Below, piece by piece: positions 11,145 to 23,900 of a stretch of 64,000 nucleotides of DNA (positions are counted from its first letter, which is position 1; each line of letters starts with the position of its first letter). The DNA comes from Euonymus europaeus (Eukaryota; Streptophyta; Magnoliopsida; Celastrales; Celastraceae), in the NCBI GenBank assembly GCA_963580455.1, contig OY756965.1:23968902-24032901 (forward strand), read 5' to 3'. The notes under the pieces are model-generated. The model saw nothing but the letters and a program-made list of their open reading frames with translations. It made no database searches and was not told where the DNA came from. Both the position numbers and the translations under genes were made by a program.

Positions 11145-14100
11145 ATGCCAGTGTCAACTAGGTCTCAAGCTATCAATGGTGAACAAAATGGTCAAAGTGA
11201 AGACCATGGGAGTCTTCACTTGAGAAATCCACACCATGGCTTGAAAGAGAAGATGAAAGCTTTGTCTGCATTGTACGAGCAGCAAAAGAAAGCCTCTTCA
11301 GGTCTCAAGAATCCGTCCCCGAAGCCTGAAGACAAGAGATTATCAACACATCCAAGCGTGGATCTACGCAGTTCTTGCAAAAGAGAAGAAAAAGATATAA
11401 AAGACTCGAAATCGTATGCCATGAAAGAGAACAACATGCCCACAAATCCTTCAATGGCTAATTCCACCGTAACAAGAACCTTTGTGTTGCCTCAGCCTCC
11501 TATTGATGACGATGCTAAGGAGAACATGTTGGTGGGTTCAGATCGGATTATCGGGTTTCCATCGTGCACAAGAAGGGCAGGTGTTTCCAGTACAGTGGCA
11601 AGAAAGCTAACAATGGGAGGTTTGGGGACCAAAACAGAACCAAGAGTGATCAATCAAAATGGGTCTAAGATTGTGCAAGATACAGAGAGATTAGAGGCTG
11701 TTTTGAACAAAAAGGGTACCGAGGAGAGCCGGATTCTTGTGTTTGTAAGACTTAGGCCAATGGCCAAGAAAGAGAAAGACGCAGGTTCGCGGTGTTGTGT
11801 CAGGATTGTGAACAGGAAAGACGTTTACTTGACAGAATTTGGCAATGAGAATGACTATCTTAGGCTAAAGAGGCTCCGTGGGCGGCACTTCACATTTGAT
11901 GCTTCCTTTCCAGATTCCACTCCTCAACATGAAGTTTATTCCATAACGTAAGTGTCTGAACTCCTTAGTTTGCTATTTTGATTGAGGTACTGTAATTGAA
12001 TGATTTTTATAATGTGCCTTCCAACGCAAGTTGATAAAATTTTTCGTTCCAATGTTAATTTTTATGTTGATCGTGTATCCTAGGCTTTGAGCTTGGCAAA
12101 ATAAATCAATGTTATGTGCTTGAGTAAATAATTTTCTCGCATCTCTTCTTATTTGGCTGCACTGCATTTTTCCCTCGAAAATTACTTTTTTTCCGGGCTG
12201 CATTTTCAAATTTCGCTTGAAACGTTGACATGTGTATTGTCAGCTTTGTGTTCAGTGGTCGAGAAAATGAGAGAGTGAGAATTTTAAAAGTATGCTTATT
12301 GCAAATGTTAAAGTTCAGTCCTTGGAAGTAAAGGACCATAACATCAATGATCCAATTATAATGATATAATCTGGTAACTGAGAAGTTTCTTTCTTTAGAT
12401 CAGTGAATTTAGATAACCTTTTCCTTCTACTGCATCGCTAGGCACAGCCGAACAGGAGAAGGGACTTGCAAGGCATTGTAGAGGAACACAATATGTAATT
12501 AGTCAATAAAAAAGAAAGAAAAAGAGAAGATCAAGCAAGTCATAACAAACTAATTTCCAATTCAAAAGTCTTAATATATTATTAGGCTCAATCTAAGAAG
12601 AAGTTTCTACTTCAGTAATAAAACATCTGGTGCACGTATTTATTAATTCCTTTTCCTTCTTTTGAATTTCTAGACAGTGAATAAAGGAAACAATAGTTAC
12701 TTAGAATAGGCAGTCGTCAATGTTGCTTGAACTATACCAGTTACGCTATGGATTCTTTGAAGGTTCATGATCCCATATGTTCTCCTTTTTTCAGTAATCA
12801 GTATGTTTATGTTCGGGTTCTTCTTGGCAAACATTTGTCTAACACAAAATACTGATTCTATGCAATATGGCTTTGCTTTTAATGAGTTCCAATACAAAAA
12901 TGTGTATTTAGTTTTGTTATTTAATAGAAGGCAGTCAATAAGAGAAGAACTAACAGTAAACTATACCTCGTCATCTAAATTTAGCACTGCGGATCTTGTT
13001 GAAGCAGTTCTGCGGGGGAGGAATGGGTCGGTATTCTGCTATGGTGCCACAGGAGCTGGAAAAACTTATACAATGTTGGGTACCGTCGAGAATCCAGGTG
13101 TCATGGTTTTGGCAATAAAGGACATCTTCACCAAAATTAGGCAGAGAAGTGGCAATGGAAACCATGTAGTTCATCTCTCCTATCTTGAGGTTTATAATGG
13201 AACTGTCAGAGATTTGCTCTCTCCTGGAAGGCCGCTAGTCCTCAGAGAAGATAAACAGGTTTTTTTCTTCTTTCTAAACTGTGCTTTTTCTTTCTTGTAT
13301 TTAATTAAAGAAAATGAACACATGGTCCTTTTATTAGTTACATCCTTGTACTTGACACCCCAAGGAGATTTCCTCTCAAGTTTCTGTTTTGTTTCTTATG
13401 AAAATCATTGTAAACTGGAATTTGGTTTTCTTCTGTTTGCAATATCCCATGTTCTCCATGTTTGTATAGAACATGTCTAGTTCATTTTTGCTGCTGATAT
13501 ATGAACACCAAAAATACTTTGGCAAACTATGAGAGAGACAAATGGCTCATTCAGCTTTTACTTTGTGATTAACTCTGTTCTTTTATCTTAATTCTTAAAG
13601 ATGAATCCCGAATCTATTATCCTTTGCCAGTCAGGAAACTGTGCAGCCCCTCCAATTTTCAGATCCTCTACTGATTGAAAATTTTAATCCCGTACAGAAT
13701 GATTTGCTATTTTATATTATATTTTAATGTTGGAATTGAAATATATTTACTGATAATTAACCCACTCTATGGTTGTTGATATGTATGATAGGGGATCGTG
13801 GCAGCAGGTCTTACACAATATAGAGCTTATTCAACAGATGAAGTAAATTTCCTTTTTCTCTATTCGCTACTTCAAACATTAGACGGTTGATTGAATGAAA
13901 GGGGGAAATTATACTTTTGTTCTGTTGGTGGCAGGTAATGGCGATGCTTCAAAGGGGAAACAAAAACCGAACCACTGAACCGACACGTGTGAACGAGACA
14001 TCCTCGCGTTCCCATGCTATTCTGCAGGTAGTTATAAGGATACACATCATTTTAAATGTTTCTGTTCTTTTCTTTCCCTAAAAGTCCTAGCCGTTGTTTT

Positions 14101-15837
14101 TCCCTCTCCACGTTCTTCATAATGCTCCTGCTCCATAAGGTGTTATACTGGTGAGCTAGTGGGGATATATAAGCTTCAAGTTTTGCTGATTTTTTGTTTT
14201 TATCCCCTAAAAATCCTTACTGTTTTAGTTTCTTCTCCATTCTCGATATTGTTCACTTAGGTGGTGGTTGAATACCAAGTCAAGGACGCATCCATGAACG
14301 TTGTCAATAGAGTGGGAAAGCTTTCACTGATTGATCTTGCCGGTTCAGAAAGAGCACTGGCCACTGATCAGAGAACTCTTAGGTCACTCGAGGGAGCAAA
14401 CATAAATCGCTCACTTCTCGCATTAAGTAGCTGCATCAATGCTCTTGTTGAAGGGAAGAAACATATACCCTACAGAAACTCAAAGCTTACTCAACTTCTG
14501 AAGGACTCGTTAGGGGGAGCTTGCAACACTGTTATGATTGCTAATATCAGTCCAAGTAATCTCTCATTTGGAGAAACTCAAAACACCTTGCACTGGGCTG
14601 ATCGTGCCAAGGAGATCCGAACCAAGGTTAAGTCTCTTAACTTCTCATTACTAATGTCTTGTGTTCTGCTTGGCACATAAGACTTTGAACAATGATTTTT
14701 GTGTCTTTTTACAAGTGTGATTAATACAAATTTCTTCATGATGTTTTGCCTTCACTTCTGCCATCTATCTTTACATTTCCAAATGTTTCATCGTGAAATA
14801 CCATGATCCTATTTAACATTTCCGGCTTCTCCCTTACACAACTGTAGGTAAGTGAGGCAAATGAGGATATACAGAGACTACCTGAATTTGAAACTGATCA
14901 GGCCAAACTCTTACTGGAATTGCAAAAAGAGAATTGTGAATTGCGTTCATTATTGGCACGCCAGCAACAAAAGCTGCTGACTGTCCAAGCACAATTCTTG
15001 GCTGCATATTCCTCTCCAACCCCTTCTTCAGTCACTTCTCTCTTAACTCCTCCGTCCACTGCCCAACCGAACCAAAAACGAAGAGCTAGACCTTCTTTCT
15101 TAACTGGTACTAGTTTCACACCCGAATCCAGGAAAAAGGAAGCAGTTAGAGAACTTAGGCAGAATGCGAAGGCATTGGAGGGAGAAATCGAGAGAATGAA
15201 GAAAGATCACGCGTTGCAGCTAAAGAAAAAGGATGAGCTTATTCGCAAGCTTTCACGTAAGAGCAACAAACCGTCAGTAGGAGGAGGATTGGAAGGGACA
15301 AAAAGGATAGTAACAAGGGCTAGCTTGCGCCCGAAGGTAGTAGATACTGGAGAACTGAAGAGCCCTAGTTACCGGTTTCGATCACCAGCCCCAACAACAA
15401 AGAAACGAAGCTTTTGGGACATAACAACTGCCAATAGCCCATCAGTTAGTACTTTAAAGGGAAGAAAAACCAGAAGTCATGTTAATCCAGAACCTGGTGC
15501 AGCCCCGTCCATGCTTCTTCAGGTATGGTGATTTTATTTAATCTTTGTTTCATAGCAAAGACAAAGGCTTGTCCAGAAGGACCGTAAGGGACTGGGGTTA
15601 TAGTCCCTCATAAAAGAGATTCCTGAAGAGAGCTCCTTGAGACTCCCATCTCTCTTCGCTCATGGAAACTCACAGGCCTCGCTTGGTCTCTTTTACCATA
15701 TGTCTGTCTATATATGAGTTAGTTTTTTCCCGCAACTGATGCAGCTTGCATATCCATATTTACGGTTTATGTTCATGTTTGGACCTCATGTTGCAAATTA
15801 CATCATTCAGCCAGGATTTGCTCGTCAAAGGTGTTGA
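11145..15837 (+). CDS. KIN-8A: Kinesin-8 family motor protein (KIN-8A-like)
   Basis: Seven exons: 11145-11947, 12985-13258, 13792-13842, 13935-14027, 14261-14626, 14848-15522 and a last short exon from 15811. The first ATG of the frame (MPVSTRSQ) is used. An N-terminal extension of about 190 residues precedes the motor (from [12 protein letters not shown], ~193). The motor has the P-loop [11 protein letters not shown] (~288), switch [10 protein letters not shown], switch II DLAGSE and [11 protein letters not shown] coiled coil ([14 protein letters not shown]) and a basic Ser/Pro-rich tail follow. Plus-end-directed kinesin-8 motors act on microtubule dynamics; the long N-extension suggests the KIN-8A branch. 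The last acceptor is ambiguous: AG at 15809-15810 gives a PGFARQRC end (stop 15835-15837, 762 aa), while AG at 15813-15814 keeps another frame open to 15976 (807 aa). I prefer the first because I recall similar ends in the family. Confidence 0.92.
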
Positions 15838-15976
15838 TCCTTTAAGTAGCAAGATTGCGAGAAAGACGAGGAGGTTCAGGGTAAAAGGCCGGGAGACAAC
15901 CAATCTGTTATCTACCCAGATTTCTTCCTCAGCTATTGCTTCTGCTCAAATTCGAAAAAAAATCATGACTTGGTAG

Positions 15977-17220
15977 TAGGAATTCGTTTTCTCATTACTC
16001 ACATGGAATGAGGAAACCAAGCCCCACAGGCCACAAGAGAGATTGTGTTGCTTATCATATTATGTTGTTCTTTTAAGCTTGGACTGTGTTCTTCCCAATA
16101 CTTGCTAAATCCAAGCTTTTAGGGTGTTTGGCGAGTATCCCTGTAAAGAAAGTATCTATTTGTACTACTGATCTTCTTGTGTCATTCAAATTTCAATGTA
16201 GTGTAAAATTCATTTATAAACTTGAATTAACATTAAATTTGAAGTCGATGGCAGTCTGATTGTTTATCCGTTACTCGTGTATGAACTTGTGATCACTCGA
16301 GTTTAGGCTCATGTCAACTGTATGAAGGGCAAGCTTGTCTGGTATATGTTCTGGATTAAGAAGAAAGAAAAGCTACTCATGTATGAATTCCAGACAACTG
16401 TTCTAAATATAATGCATTTTTTCACATGGTCCGCCCTCTTTTACAAAAATAACAAATACATCAACTGGATAGTTGAGTTCTATGCTTGCTGGTCATTATC
16501 AAATTGTTCTGGAGAGCCCATTATTTCTTTTTTAAAAGCAGCTCAAGCATGATGGAAAGAGGGAAATGTACATTAAATATAAATATTAGTTATTAAGATA
16601 ACTAATCAGTCTAATCCAACTTGACATTATAGCTAATGATGACACCAAGATTGATTTGTTTTGCCAACATGATCAGATAAATCCCTTTTCAATATTACTT
16701 GTGATAATGTGCCTCTTAATTAAAACAGCAATAGTGTCTACTTTTAGTGTGGCCCTTGGTTTCCTAATCACAGTGATTAGAATCTTAAGATTACAGCATT
16801 CTCAAACAAATCCACCAAATTATGGAACCTAATCATAACCTGTGGTCTACATGCATGCCCTAAAAGTAGTTTTATATTGTATTTCATTGAATTTCTTTCA
16901 ATGATTGCATTATTAACAAAATTAGTTGTTTGGACTCCATTTGGCTAAGCTAGGACAGAATGCATCAATTGAAGGAAAAATGCTTAAAGCTAACGAGAAG
17001 GAAATTTTTTTTATTATTTAAGCCCTCCCACACTCTAATACTTTCCCTTATGCGTGGGCCGAGAACATGGCCCAACACAGGTTTCATTTAAATTTGGAAA
17101 ATTTGATGACTCGGACCAACTAATGACTCTGAAACTGTAAATTCCCGAGAGCTCGGATTATTGCTTATCCCGTTGTAACTCTTTTTGTAACCATTTTTTC
17201 AAAAAAAAAATGTGAAAATG
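15977..17220. other. Kinesin 3' flank and spacer
   Basis: AT-rich non-coding sequence holding the presumed kinesin 3' UTR. No gene was recognised. Confidence 0.4.
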
Positions 17221-17475
17221 TACTCCCTCTGTCCCTTTTTAATTGTCATCTTCACTTTTTCACACAGTTTAATAAAATATTTAATTTTCTTTCAATTTGA
17301 CATTTATACCCTTATCTATAATGACAAATACTTTGACACTATAAAAAGTTATTTAATGTACATGTTATTGAGTTAGTTGTTGAGCTTTTCACGTTAAGGG
17401 TAAAATGAAAAAAAATAACTTTTATTAATTGAAATGAAAAAAATAAAGGACAATTAAAATGGAACGGAATGAGTA
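17221..17475. mobile_element. Stowaway-type MITE
   Basis: It begins TA-CTCCCTCTGTCCC and ends with the imperfect reverse complement (GACAATTAAAATGGAACGGA, then ATGAG-TA). The inverted repeats of about 27 bp are flanked by TA on both sides, the Tc1/Mariner target duplication. At about 255 bp, with an AT-rich non-coding interior, it matches the plant Stowaway class. Confidence 0.85.
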
Positions 17476-18101
17476 ATATTTAATCTAACGAATCCAACCA
17501 TATATTTTAATTCTCCAAAAAGTTATTACAGTGAGATCGGTTACCATTGCATTTGCTCTAATGGGCCTGCCGCCCCAGCCACTCCTACAATGTTTTCTTT
17601 AGCCATCGTAGACACCAATTTATTTTCGGCCAAATAGTGCCATTATTGCAGAAAGCAAATTAATGGTGCATTACTTTTGAATGAATGATGAGTAGATGAT
17701 CAAAAAACAATCCCTCGAGTTTTGTGCCAAAGCCTAATCTTAACATACCCTAGCTGGCTGTAACCCACAAGCTTTCCTCTTTTATTTCTTCTCTCTTTCA
17801 AAGTAGATAAAGAAAAGCCTTGAAACTAGGAGTTAGGAAATGACCAAAATACCCACATAGAGAATGTATTTGCATGGTATTGTTGGGGGTAGATATGTTA
17901 TTTAACATAATATGATATTAGGGGGTTCAAATTCAAGTAAAGAACCAAAATGTGAAAAAGCAGTCAAAGGATTGGGAAAGGCCCAATTCAGCTGTCACAT
18001 GTATTATATTTTTTTTATTGTTTCATTTTGGCTTTTGATGACCTATATGATTTGGGCTTCAATAAATATTTATTGGGATCAGTCCACACAGATTTATGTA
18101 C

Positions 18102-18297
18102 CAAAAACAATAATTGGAACATGCCACACTTTTAGACCAAATGTCTTGTGGGACAACATATTTATCAAAGCATCCTAGCTAAATAGGAAATTGGAGCAAC
18201 AAAAACAATAATTGGAACATCTCACACTTTTAGACCAAATGTCTTGTGAACAACTTATTTGTTCAACGGCATTCTTGTTAAACAGGAAATTAAAAAA
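18102..18297. repeat. Tandem duplication, 98-bp period
   Basis: Units 18102-18199 and 18200-18297 share AAAAACAATAATTGGAACAT and TTTTAGACCAAATGTCTTGT with scattered changes. No coding sense was found. Confidence 0.85.
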
Positions 18298-18589
18298 ATG
18301 TAATAGGAGATAAAGGATATATATATATATATATTATCATTGACGAACTCAATTTCCCTAAAAAGAGGGACATTAAAAAAAATCACAAATGGTAAAAATG
18401 TAGATGTCTATGATTCAGTTATGACATTACGCCATAATAATATCATTGTCGGATTCAGTGTTATTTCACTTGAGAGTTGCCCAAGTAAAATTATGTAGAA
18501 CTCTCAATGTTTCAGGCTTCAATACTGAATCTATAATGTATCAATGTACTGGATCCCCAATGACTAGAATTTCTATATCCGCCTTGAAT

Positions 18590-18773
18590 AACATAGAGAT
18601 TGAATGACTAATTTTTTAAGGTTTTAACATGATATTAACATTATTTCATTATTTACCTAGTAACACTTGATAATCACTGTGAACATAGAGATTGAATGAC
18701 TAATTTTTTAGGGTTTTAACATGATATTAACATCATTTCATTATTTACCGAGTAATACTGGATAATCACTGTG
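18590..18773. repeat. Tandem duplication, 92-bp period
   Basis: Units 18590-18681 and 18682-18773 are nearly identical, beginning AACATAGAGATTGAATGACT and ending in GATAATCACTGTG, with only a few substitutions. A short AT run lies upstream (18317-18335). Confidence 0.88.
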
Positions 18774-19202
18774 ATTTTGTCTTTATTTATTGGTAGAAGG
18801 TAAGAACGAATGTATGATTAAGGATCAAAGAGAGATCAATGGAGATAAACCAAAATCAATGACCATCATGATTGCATTTGCCTCCATTTCTCATCACTTA
18901 AACATAGGATTGAAGACAAAAGGAACTACACATGTACACCTTGATAACCCCACCTCCCATTAATATTACTTGTGATGTATTGCCCCCTCCACCTACTACT
19001 ACCCAAATACAGTGAAGCCCCACCTCCCATTTTCTCAACAGGAGACTGAGGAAAAAGAAACAAAGAAAACATCAAAGTTCGAGATAGCTATAACCATGGT
19101 TCAAGATCTAAACTTAGTAGCTATAACCCATAAACTCATCCAAAATATTAAACAGAAGAAGAAGAAGAAGAAAAAGAAGGCACTGAGACTTCCCATGGTT
19201 GG

Positions 19203-19946
19203 TCAGACTCTAAGCAGGTAGATACTAAGTTCTGGTGTTCCATTGCTATCAGGATTCATCATGTAAAAAGCTTCAGAATCTCTAGATCCAACAATTCTTT
19301 CAAACTTAGCTCTCATGTACATAAGCTCACCATCAGCTGCTTCATCCCCCGCAGGTAAAACACCTGCTCCCATTGAAATTGGCTCTACAGCTTTCAAAAT
19401 CTTCAACTCCTTTGGTCCACATTCCCTCCTTGTAGCAAAACCACATTTCTTGCCATTGCAGTAAGTCCTCCACATTGGCTCTTCTAGCAATCTCACTGCC
19501 TTGTTCTTTTCTTCTTCCTTCTCTTTGTCACACTCCAATGCAATTCTCACTAACCCTGATGCCATTTCCCTAACCAAACCACTAATTGGAGTTGCTAGCT
19601 CAATAAGAAAAGCGGGCGGTGAATTGGGTTCCTTCTGAAAGGCAAAATGAACGTGGCCACGGCGGTTCCCGAAGAGGGTACCGACGACTCTAGGTCCAAG
19701 ACCGAGTGGTAGCTGCGACCGGTTTCTACCAAGCGCAGCAAGAGCCAGCCGGAGCCGAGAAACTGCGAGAGCAGGCAGTCTCTTCTTTGGAGTTTGCGTT
19801 GAGAAGTTGCTTTTATGATGCTCTTTTTTCTCTTCCTCGTTTGTTTTTGAGGACTTGAAGGTTGGAACCTCATCATCAGAGCCAACCTTTTTGGTCCAGT
19901 GGAAGTGTCTCTTAGAGGAAGAGGAGTCCTGAGAGGATCTAGCCAT
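19203..19946 (-). CDS. MIZU-KUSSEI1-like protein (DUF617 family)
   Basis: Single uninterrupted exon, 247 aa. The start at 19946 (MARSSQDSSSS) is the first ATG; an upstream in-frame GTG is not used. A Ser/Lys-rich variable head of about 65 residues is followed by the conserved DUF617 region: GPRVVGTLFGNRRGHVHFAF, the FLIEL stretch, MWRTYCNGKKCGFATRREC, GAGVLPAG, LMYMRAKFERIVGSRDSEAF, and the final PELSIYLLRV. The founding member, MIZ1, is needed for root hydrotropism; most paralogues, probably including this one, have no assigned function. The next gene downstream on the same strand order is NC2-beta, as I recall for Arabidopsis AT5G23090-AT5G23100. Confidence 0.93.
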   Translation of the reverse strand: MARSSQDSSSSKRHFHWTKKVGSDDEVPTFKSSKTNEEEKKEHHKSNFSTQTPKKRLPALAVSRLRLALAALGRNRSQLPLGLGPRVVGTLFGNRRGHVHFAFQKEPNSPPAFLIELATPISGLVREMASGLVRIALECDKEKEEEKNKAVRLLEEPMWRTYCNGKKCGFATRRECGPKELKILKAVEPISMGAGVLPAGDEAADGELMYMRAKFERIVGSRDSEAFYMMNPDSNGTPELSIYLLRV

Positions 19947-20040
19947 GACAAGCTTTGGAAGGAAAATCACTAGGGAGGCAACTGCTTATAGATGGTCAGT
20001 GGTTGAGACTTAAGAGAGGAGAGACTCTGGCTCTTCCACT

Positions 20041-20049
20041 TTATTTAAG
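20041..20049 (-). promoter_or_regulatory. Possible TATA element of the DUF617 gene
   Basis: TTAAATAAA read on the minus strand, about 95 bp upstream of the start codon at 19946. The spacing fits a TATA box, but the sequence is weak. Confidence 0.35.
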
Positions 20050-20506
20050 TGTAGGCCGTAGGGCTTCAATTTTCAATCCTTGTTTGTAGCCCTTTGTGAT
20101 TGGTAGTGCAAGAGAATCCTGACAAAAGAAACATTGGGTGCCCCACAAACTGATTTAGCAAGCTAAAGAGAGAGAGAGAGACAAGTAGAAAAGAAAGGAA
20201 TCTAAGGAGACAACAAGTGTGTAATTTCACTTTCTTGTGGGACAGGGTGGGAGAGAGATTTTGCTTGACTGACACTTTTGACCTGAATCCAAAAACAGTA
20301 TGAGAATGGAGAACCAAAGACATGCTCAGGGCACATTGTTCAGTATCCGTCTACAAGATACATGTCTTGTAGTGTAAACGTGCTCAATGTACAGTACAGG
20401 AGATGGTAATGTGGTGGATCAAAACAAGCTTCAAAATTCTCATCCCCTGTTGTTGGGTGAAGAGTACTAAACTTGCACCTACCTGCGAACTGACAACTTG
20501 GTGTCT

Positions 20507-20607
20507 GTGGGACCGCACCATCCATTTGTTTATGGACATTGACACATCACTAGAACAGTGGTCCCACCCCTTCAGTGGTGGGCCCACAACATAAAATGAT
20601 GACGTCA
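20507..20607. promoter_or_regulatory. Dense TCP/bZIP-type motif module
   Basis: Within 101 bp lie GTGGGACC (20507-20514), GTGGTCCCAC (20558-20567), the perfect palindrome GTGGGCCCAC (20578-20587) and the perfect palindrome TGACGTCA (20600-20607). The first three match TCP-factor sites and the last is a TGA/CREB-type bZIP site. The block is about 0.6 kb upstream of the DUF617 gene and just beyond the 3' end of the NC2-beta gene, so it probably serves DUF617. The motifs are seen directly; binding is inferred. Confidence 0.45.
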
Positions 20608-20980
20608 TACTATTATAAAGCCTGGATAGGAGACATACCACATCACAGGAGTGAGTCTCTTTTGCAGTAGCACAAAACCCTAATAACAATTTGGTACACA
20701 AAGAACAGAGATCAGATATTCAGATGGAATGCAAATGACAATAACCTTAACTACATATAAAATACACTAAGATTCTCAAGCGAAAGGAGTCTGCCAAACT
20801 TTTACTAATTACATTAAGGTATAAATATGAGTCATATATCGAGTACAAAAGGAAAGAGCATATCCACACAGGCCATTGCACCTTGCCAATTACTTTATCT
20901 ACATGACACAAAATATTAGAAGCATTTGTGTAGAGTAAAGGATGCTTGCCTATGGTTCAAGGAACTAAAAGGTCCTAAAG

Positions 20981-23900
20981 TTAGCTCTCTAAACTTGGGT
21001 CAGTTTCCGGTTGCTTAGGAGCGGTGGCCCCACCATTCATTCGAGCACGTGCCTCAGCAAACATCCTCTGCTGCTCAGCCACTGCTTCTTCCTCTGTCAT
21101 TTCAGCTCCATTGCTCCACTTGCCACCACCCCTTAAAGAATCCTGCTGGAAGGCATTCCCAAACAAACTGTCAGGACTCAGGATTAACAGTGCAGATGCA
21201 AGGTTTCTCAGTTTATGGTTCATAGAGCATGGAAGGTCCATGATTCTCCATTTTCATTCCGAATGCAACCACCACAGTAAAACAGCCAAAAAGTAAGAAA
21301 AATATAATGGGAGAAAATGCTTCAATAAATATATCAATTACTCTGTTAATGCTAACATTGAATCACTTAGACAAAGGGTCAAAGAGTCCATCGATCCAAT
21401 GCAACTCATTCAAAGACTGCCCTTAAATCTAAGGCTGATGGAAGGATGAGGAAATGCTCAATTACCAGTGTCTCAAGCTTGTGTTGCTCGTATGCAGCAT
21501 AAACTTCCTCAATGTACTCGCCAAACCCGAGAACCTGACAGCTCAGAAAAAGATTGAAACAGATTAATATAATATACAGAAACAGTGAACCATGACTTAG
21601 TAATTCTCAGCTACAAAGACTAATAAATGCATAAGTTGGTTTTTAAAAATGAGGTAAGAATTGGCTTCCCCTTATTTGTAACAAACATCTCAAACAACCA
21701 CTAGCCACAAACACATAATATCACAAATGAGAAAAAGCAGTAGAACACTTGGCTCCATTCTAGGTAAGTAATCTACTGGCTTAGATTCCCATATCTGCAC
21801 CTGCTAAGGCCTTAAAAAACTTCTACCAACACCTATCTAATGGGTATGTTAGCCAATAATCTCATCATCGTTCAAATAGTAGATGTATTTCATGTGTCTG
21901 AATTTCTGACAAGCTGCCATTTTTGGGGAGTGAGGCTTTGAACCACTCTGCTTTTGGAGAGAGAGGTGGGGGGCTTCCCACTGTGGCAAGTCTTAATCCC
22001 TTGATGTGTCTGAATTTACATCCCTATGAAAAATTAATTTCCAATTCAACTAAATACCATTCAGATCACTACTATGAAACCATCTAGGCCAGTACGTTAC
22101 ATACTCCAAAACCATCCTACACTGGTTGAACACAGAAAAGAAAAGTTATGAATGAACCTGTGATTCTTCCTCCCGCTCAGAGGAAAGGTATGGACACAAT
22201 CTGACAATGCCAGGGAGAGAGAGGAAGAAGAAGCACGTACAACAGCAAGAATGAGCAGCATAAATGCATAATTAAGCATAGCAAATCTCACATCAGAGGA
22301 TGCTCACAAGTCACAAGTTGAGACAAATGCTCCGATGAGCTTTAAAAGTAAGAAGGGTTGATGGCCAAACCTCTAAGGCCTTGAGCACATGCTCAGGTGC
22401 GATTGTCCGTTTGTCCTCTCTGCCACAAACTTCATTGGACTCCGATGATACGAGATTTATGAACTCTGTTAGGGCCATTTAAAAAAGTACAAGTTCACTC
22501 ATTATCAATAAACAGAAATTGCGGATACAGCTAAGAATTTCAAATGAATCATTTTGGCAGAATATTCAACAAACCAAAAAAACTATACTGCAACTATTTC
22601 TACTAGAAATACCAATGGATCTCTAGATAAATTACTATTTTAGGAAAAGATAAAAGAAGGAAAAAACAAGGATGCATTAATTCAAAGCCAAGAGTTGTAC
22701 AAATTCCAAGATATTGTAATGTTGTTAAAAAACTAGACAGATTCTTGATAAAAGGACTACAAATCCACAAGTTCGTAAAGAAATTAAGATAGAACCTATT
22801 CGTGATAATGGGAGTTTTTACCATATCTTTTGCATTTTAAGCATCTGAGAATAGCTTAGACGCAGCCACTGAATCTGGAATTCAACTGCCCTTATGCCAC
22901 AAAATTGATATCAATAATGTACTATCTAATTGAAGAATTTTTGTGCATGGACATATCTCAGTCCTAGCAATATTTGCCTATCCGGAGTATTGTGGCCTGC
23001 TCCTCATACCTTGCACCAGGTGCAACGTTCAATTCCCCTCACCTCCAACTATTTTAAAAGAACACGGATATACACACAGACACTTGTAAACAATTACATT
23101 AAAAAGAACAAAATAAAAGCAAATTTCCCCATCCAAAGAACCCTAAGAATCTACTCGAGTTTAGAATCTTAGGGGATGTCTAGTCGTTTATATGTCCTAT
23201 AATCCTATTTAGGTCCAAATTAGTTAACATTTTTTTGATTGGAAAGTCCTAATTAGTTTACAAAAGTTATTACAAATATAATATTTCTATTGGAAAGTAC
23301 TTGAATTATACAAATAAGTTTTCAGACGATAATTTTTTAAGGGATCAATAAATCTTCATAAATTGTCAGGGCATGCATTCTTTCAAAGGAAAAAAGCCAG
23401 TGCCTACAAATGATTGTCTTCATTGATGCAGTAAACAATAATAACAATTAATCACCTTTTCTAATAAGTAACCATTTGGATGAACATATAGCTAGAAAAA
23501 GCCACTTCCTCCTTGGAAGCTAATATGTTGGGGGAATATAACGAAGAAACAAGAAGTTCTCATGTAACAAATTCCCCATACTATTCTGCATTGTTACGAT
23601 GAAAAATACCAAAAAAAAAAGGAAAAAAAATAAGAAGCTTCCTCATAAATTAAATGTTTCTTTACAGATCGCAAACCCAATATCTAACTGTATAACAACT
23701 CAAGGAAAAGCAACCAAGCATATAATATTATAATCACCTATGTGGAAAACATGAGCAACCCATTCGAAATTACCTTTAAAAAGGTATGAACAAGGAATCC
23801 AAAGGAGGTAAAAAAAAATCATTAAGCCAGTTTTTGAATGAAGACTTGGCTTAAATAACAGCTACAGAATTTCATGATTATCTTACCTACACAACACTCA

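Noticed and set aside
12767..13480. Long 237-codon frame across the kinesin P-loop
   Set aside because: Only 12985-13258 is exon; the rest is intron on either side, with clear AG and GT junctions.
20384..20701. 105-codon minus-strand frame
   Set aside because: No family resemblance; it begins upstream of and runs through the TCP/bZIP motif block, with no splice or start context.
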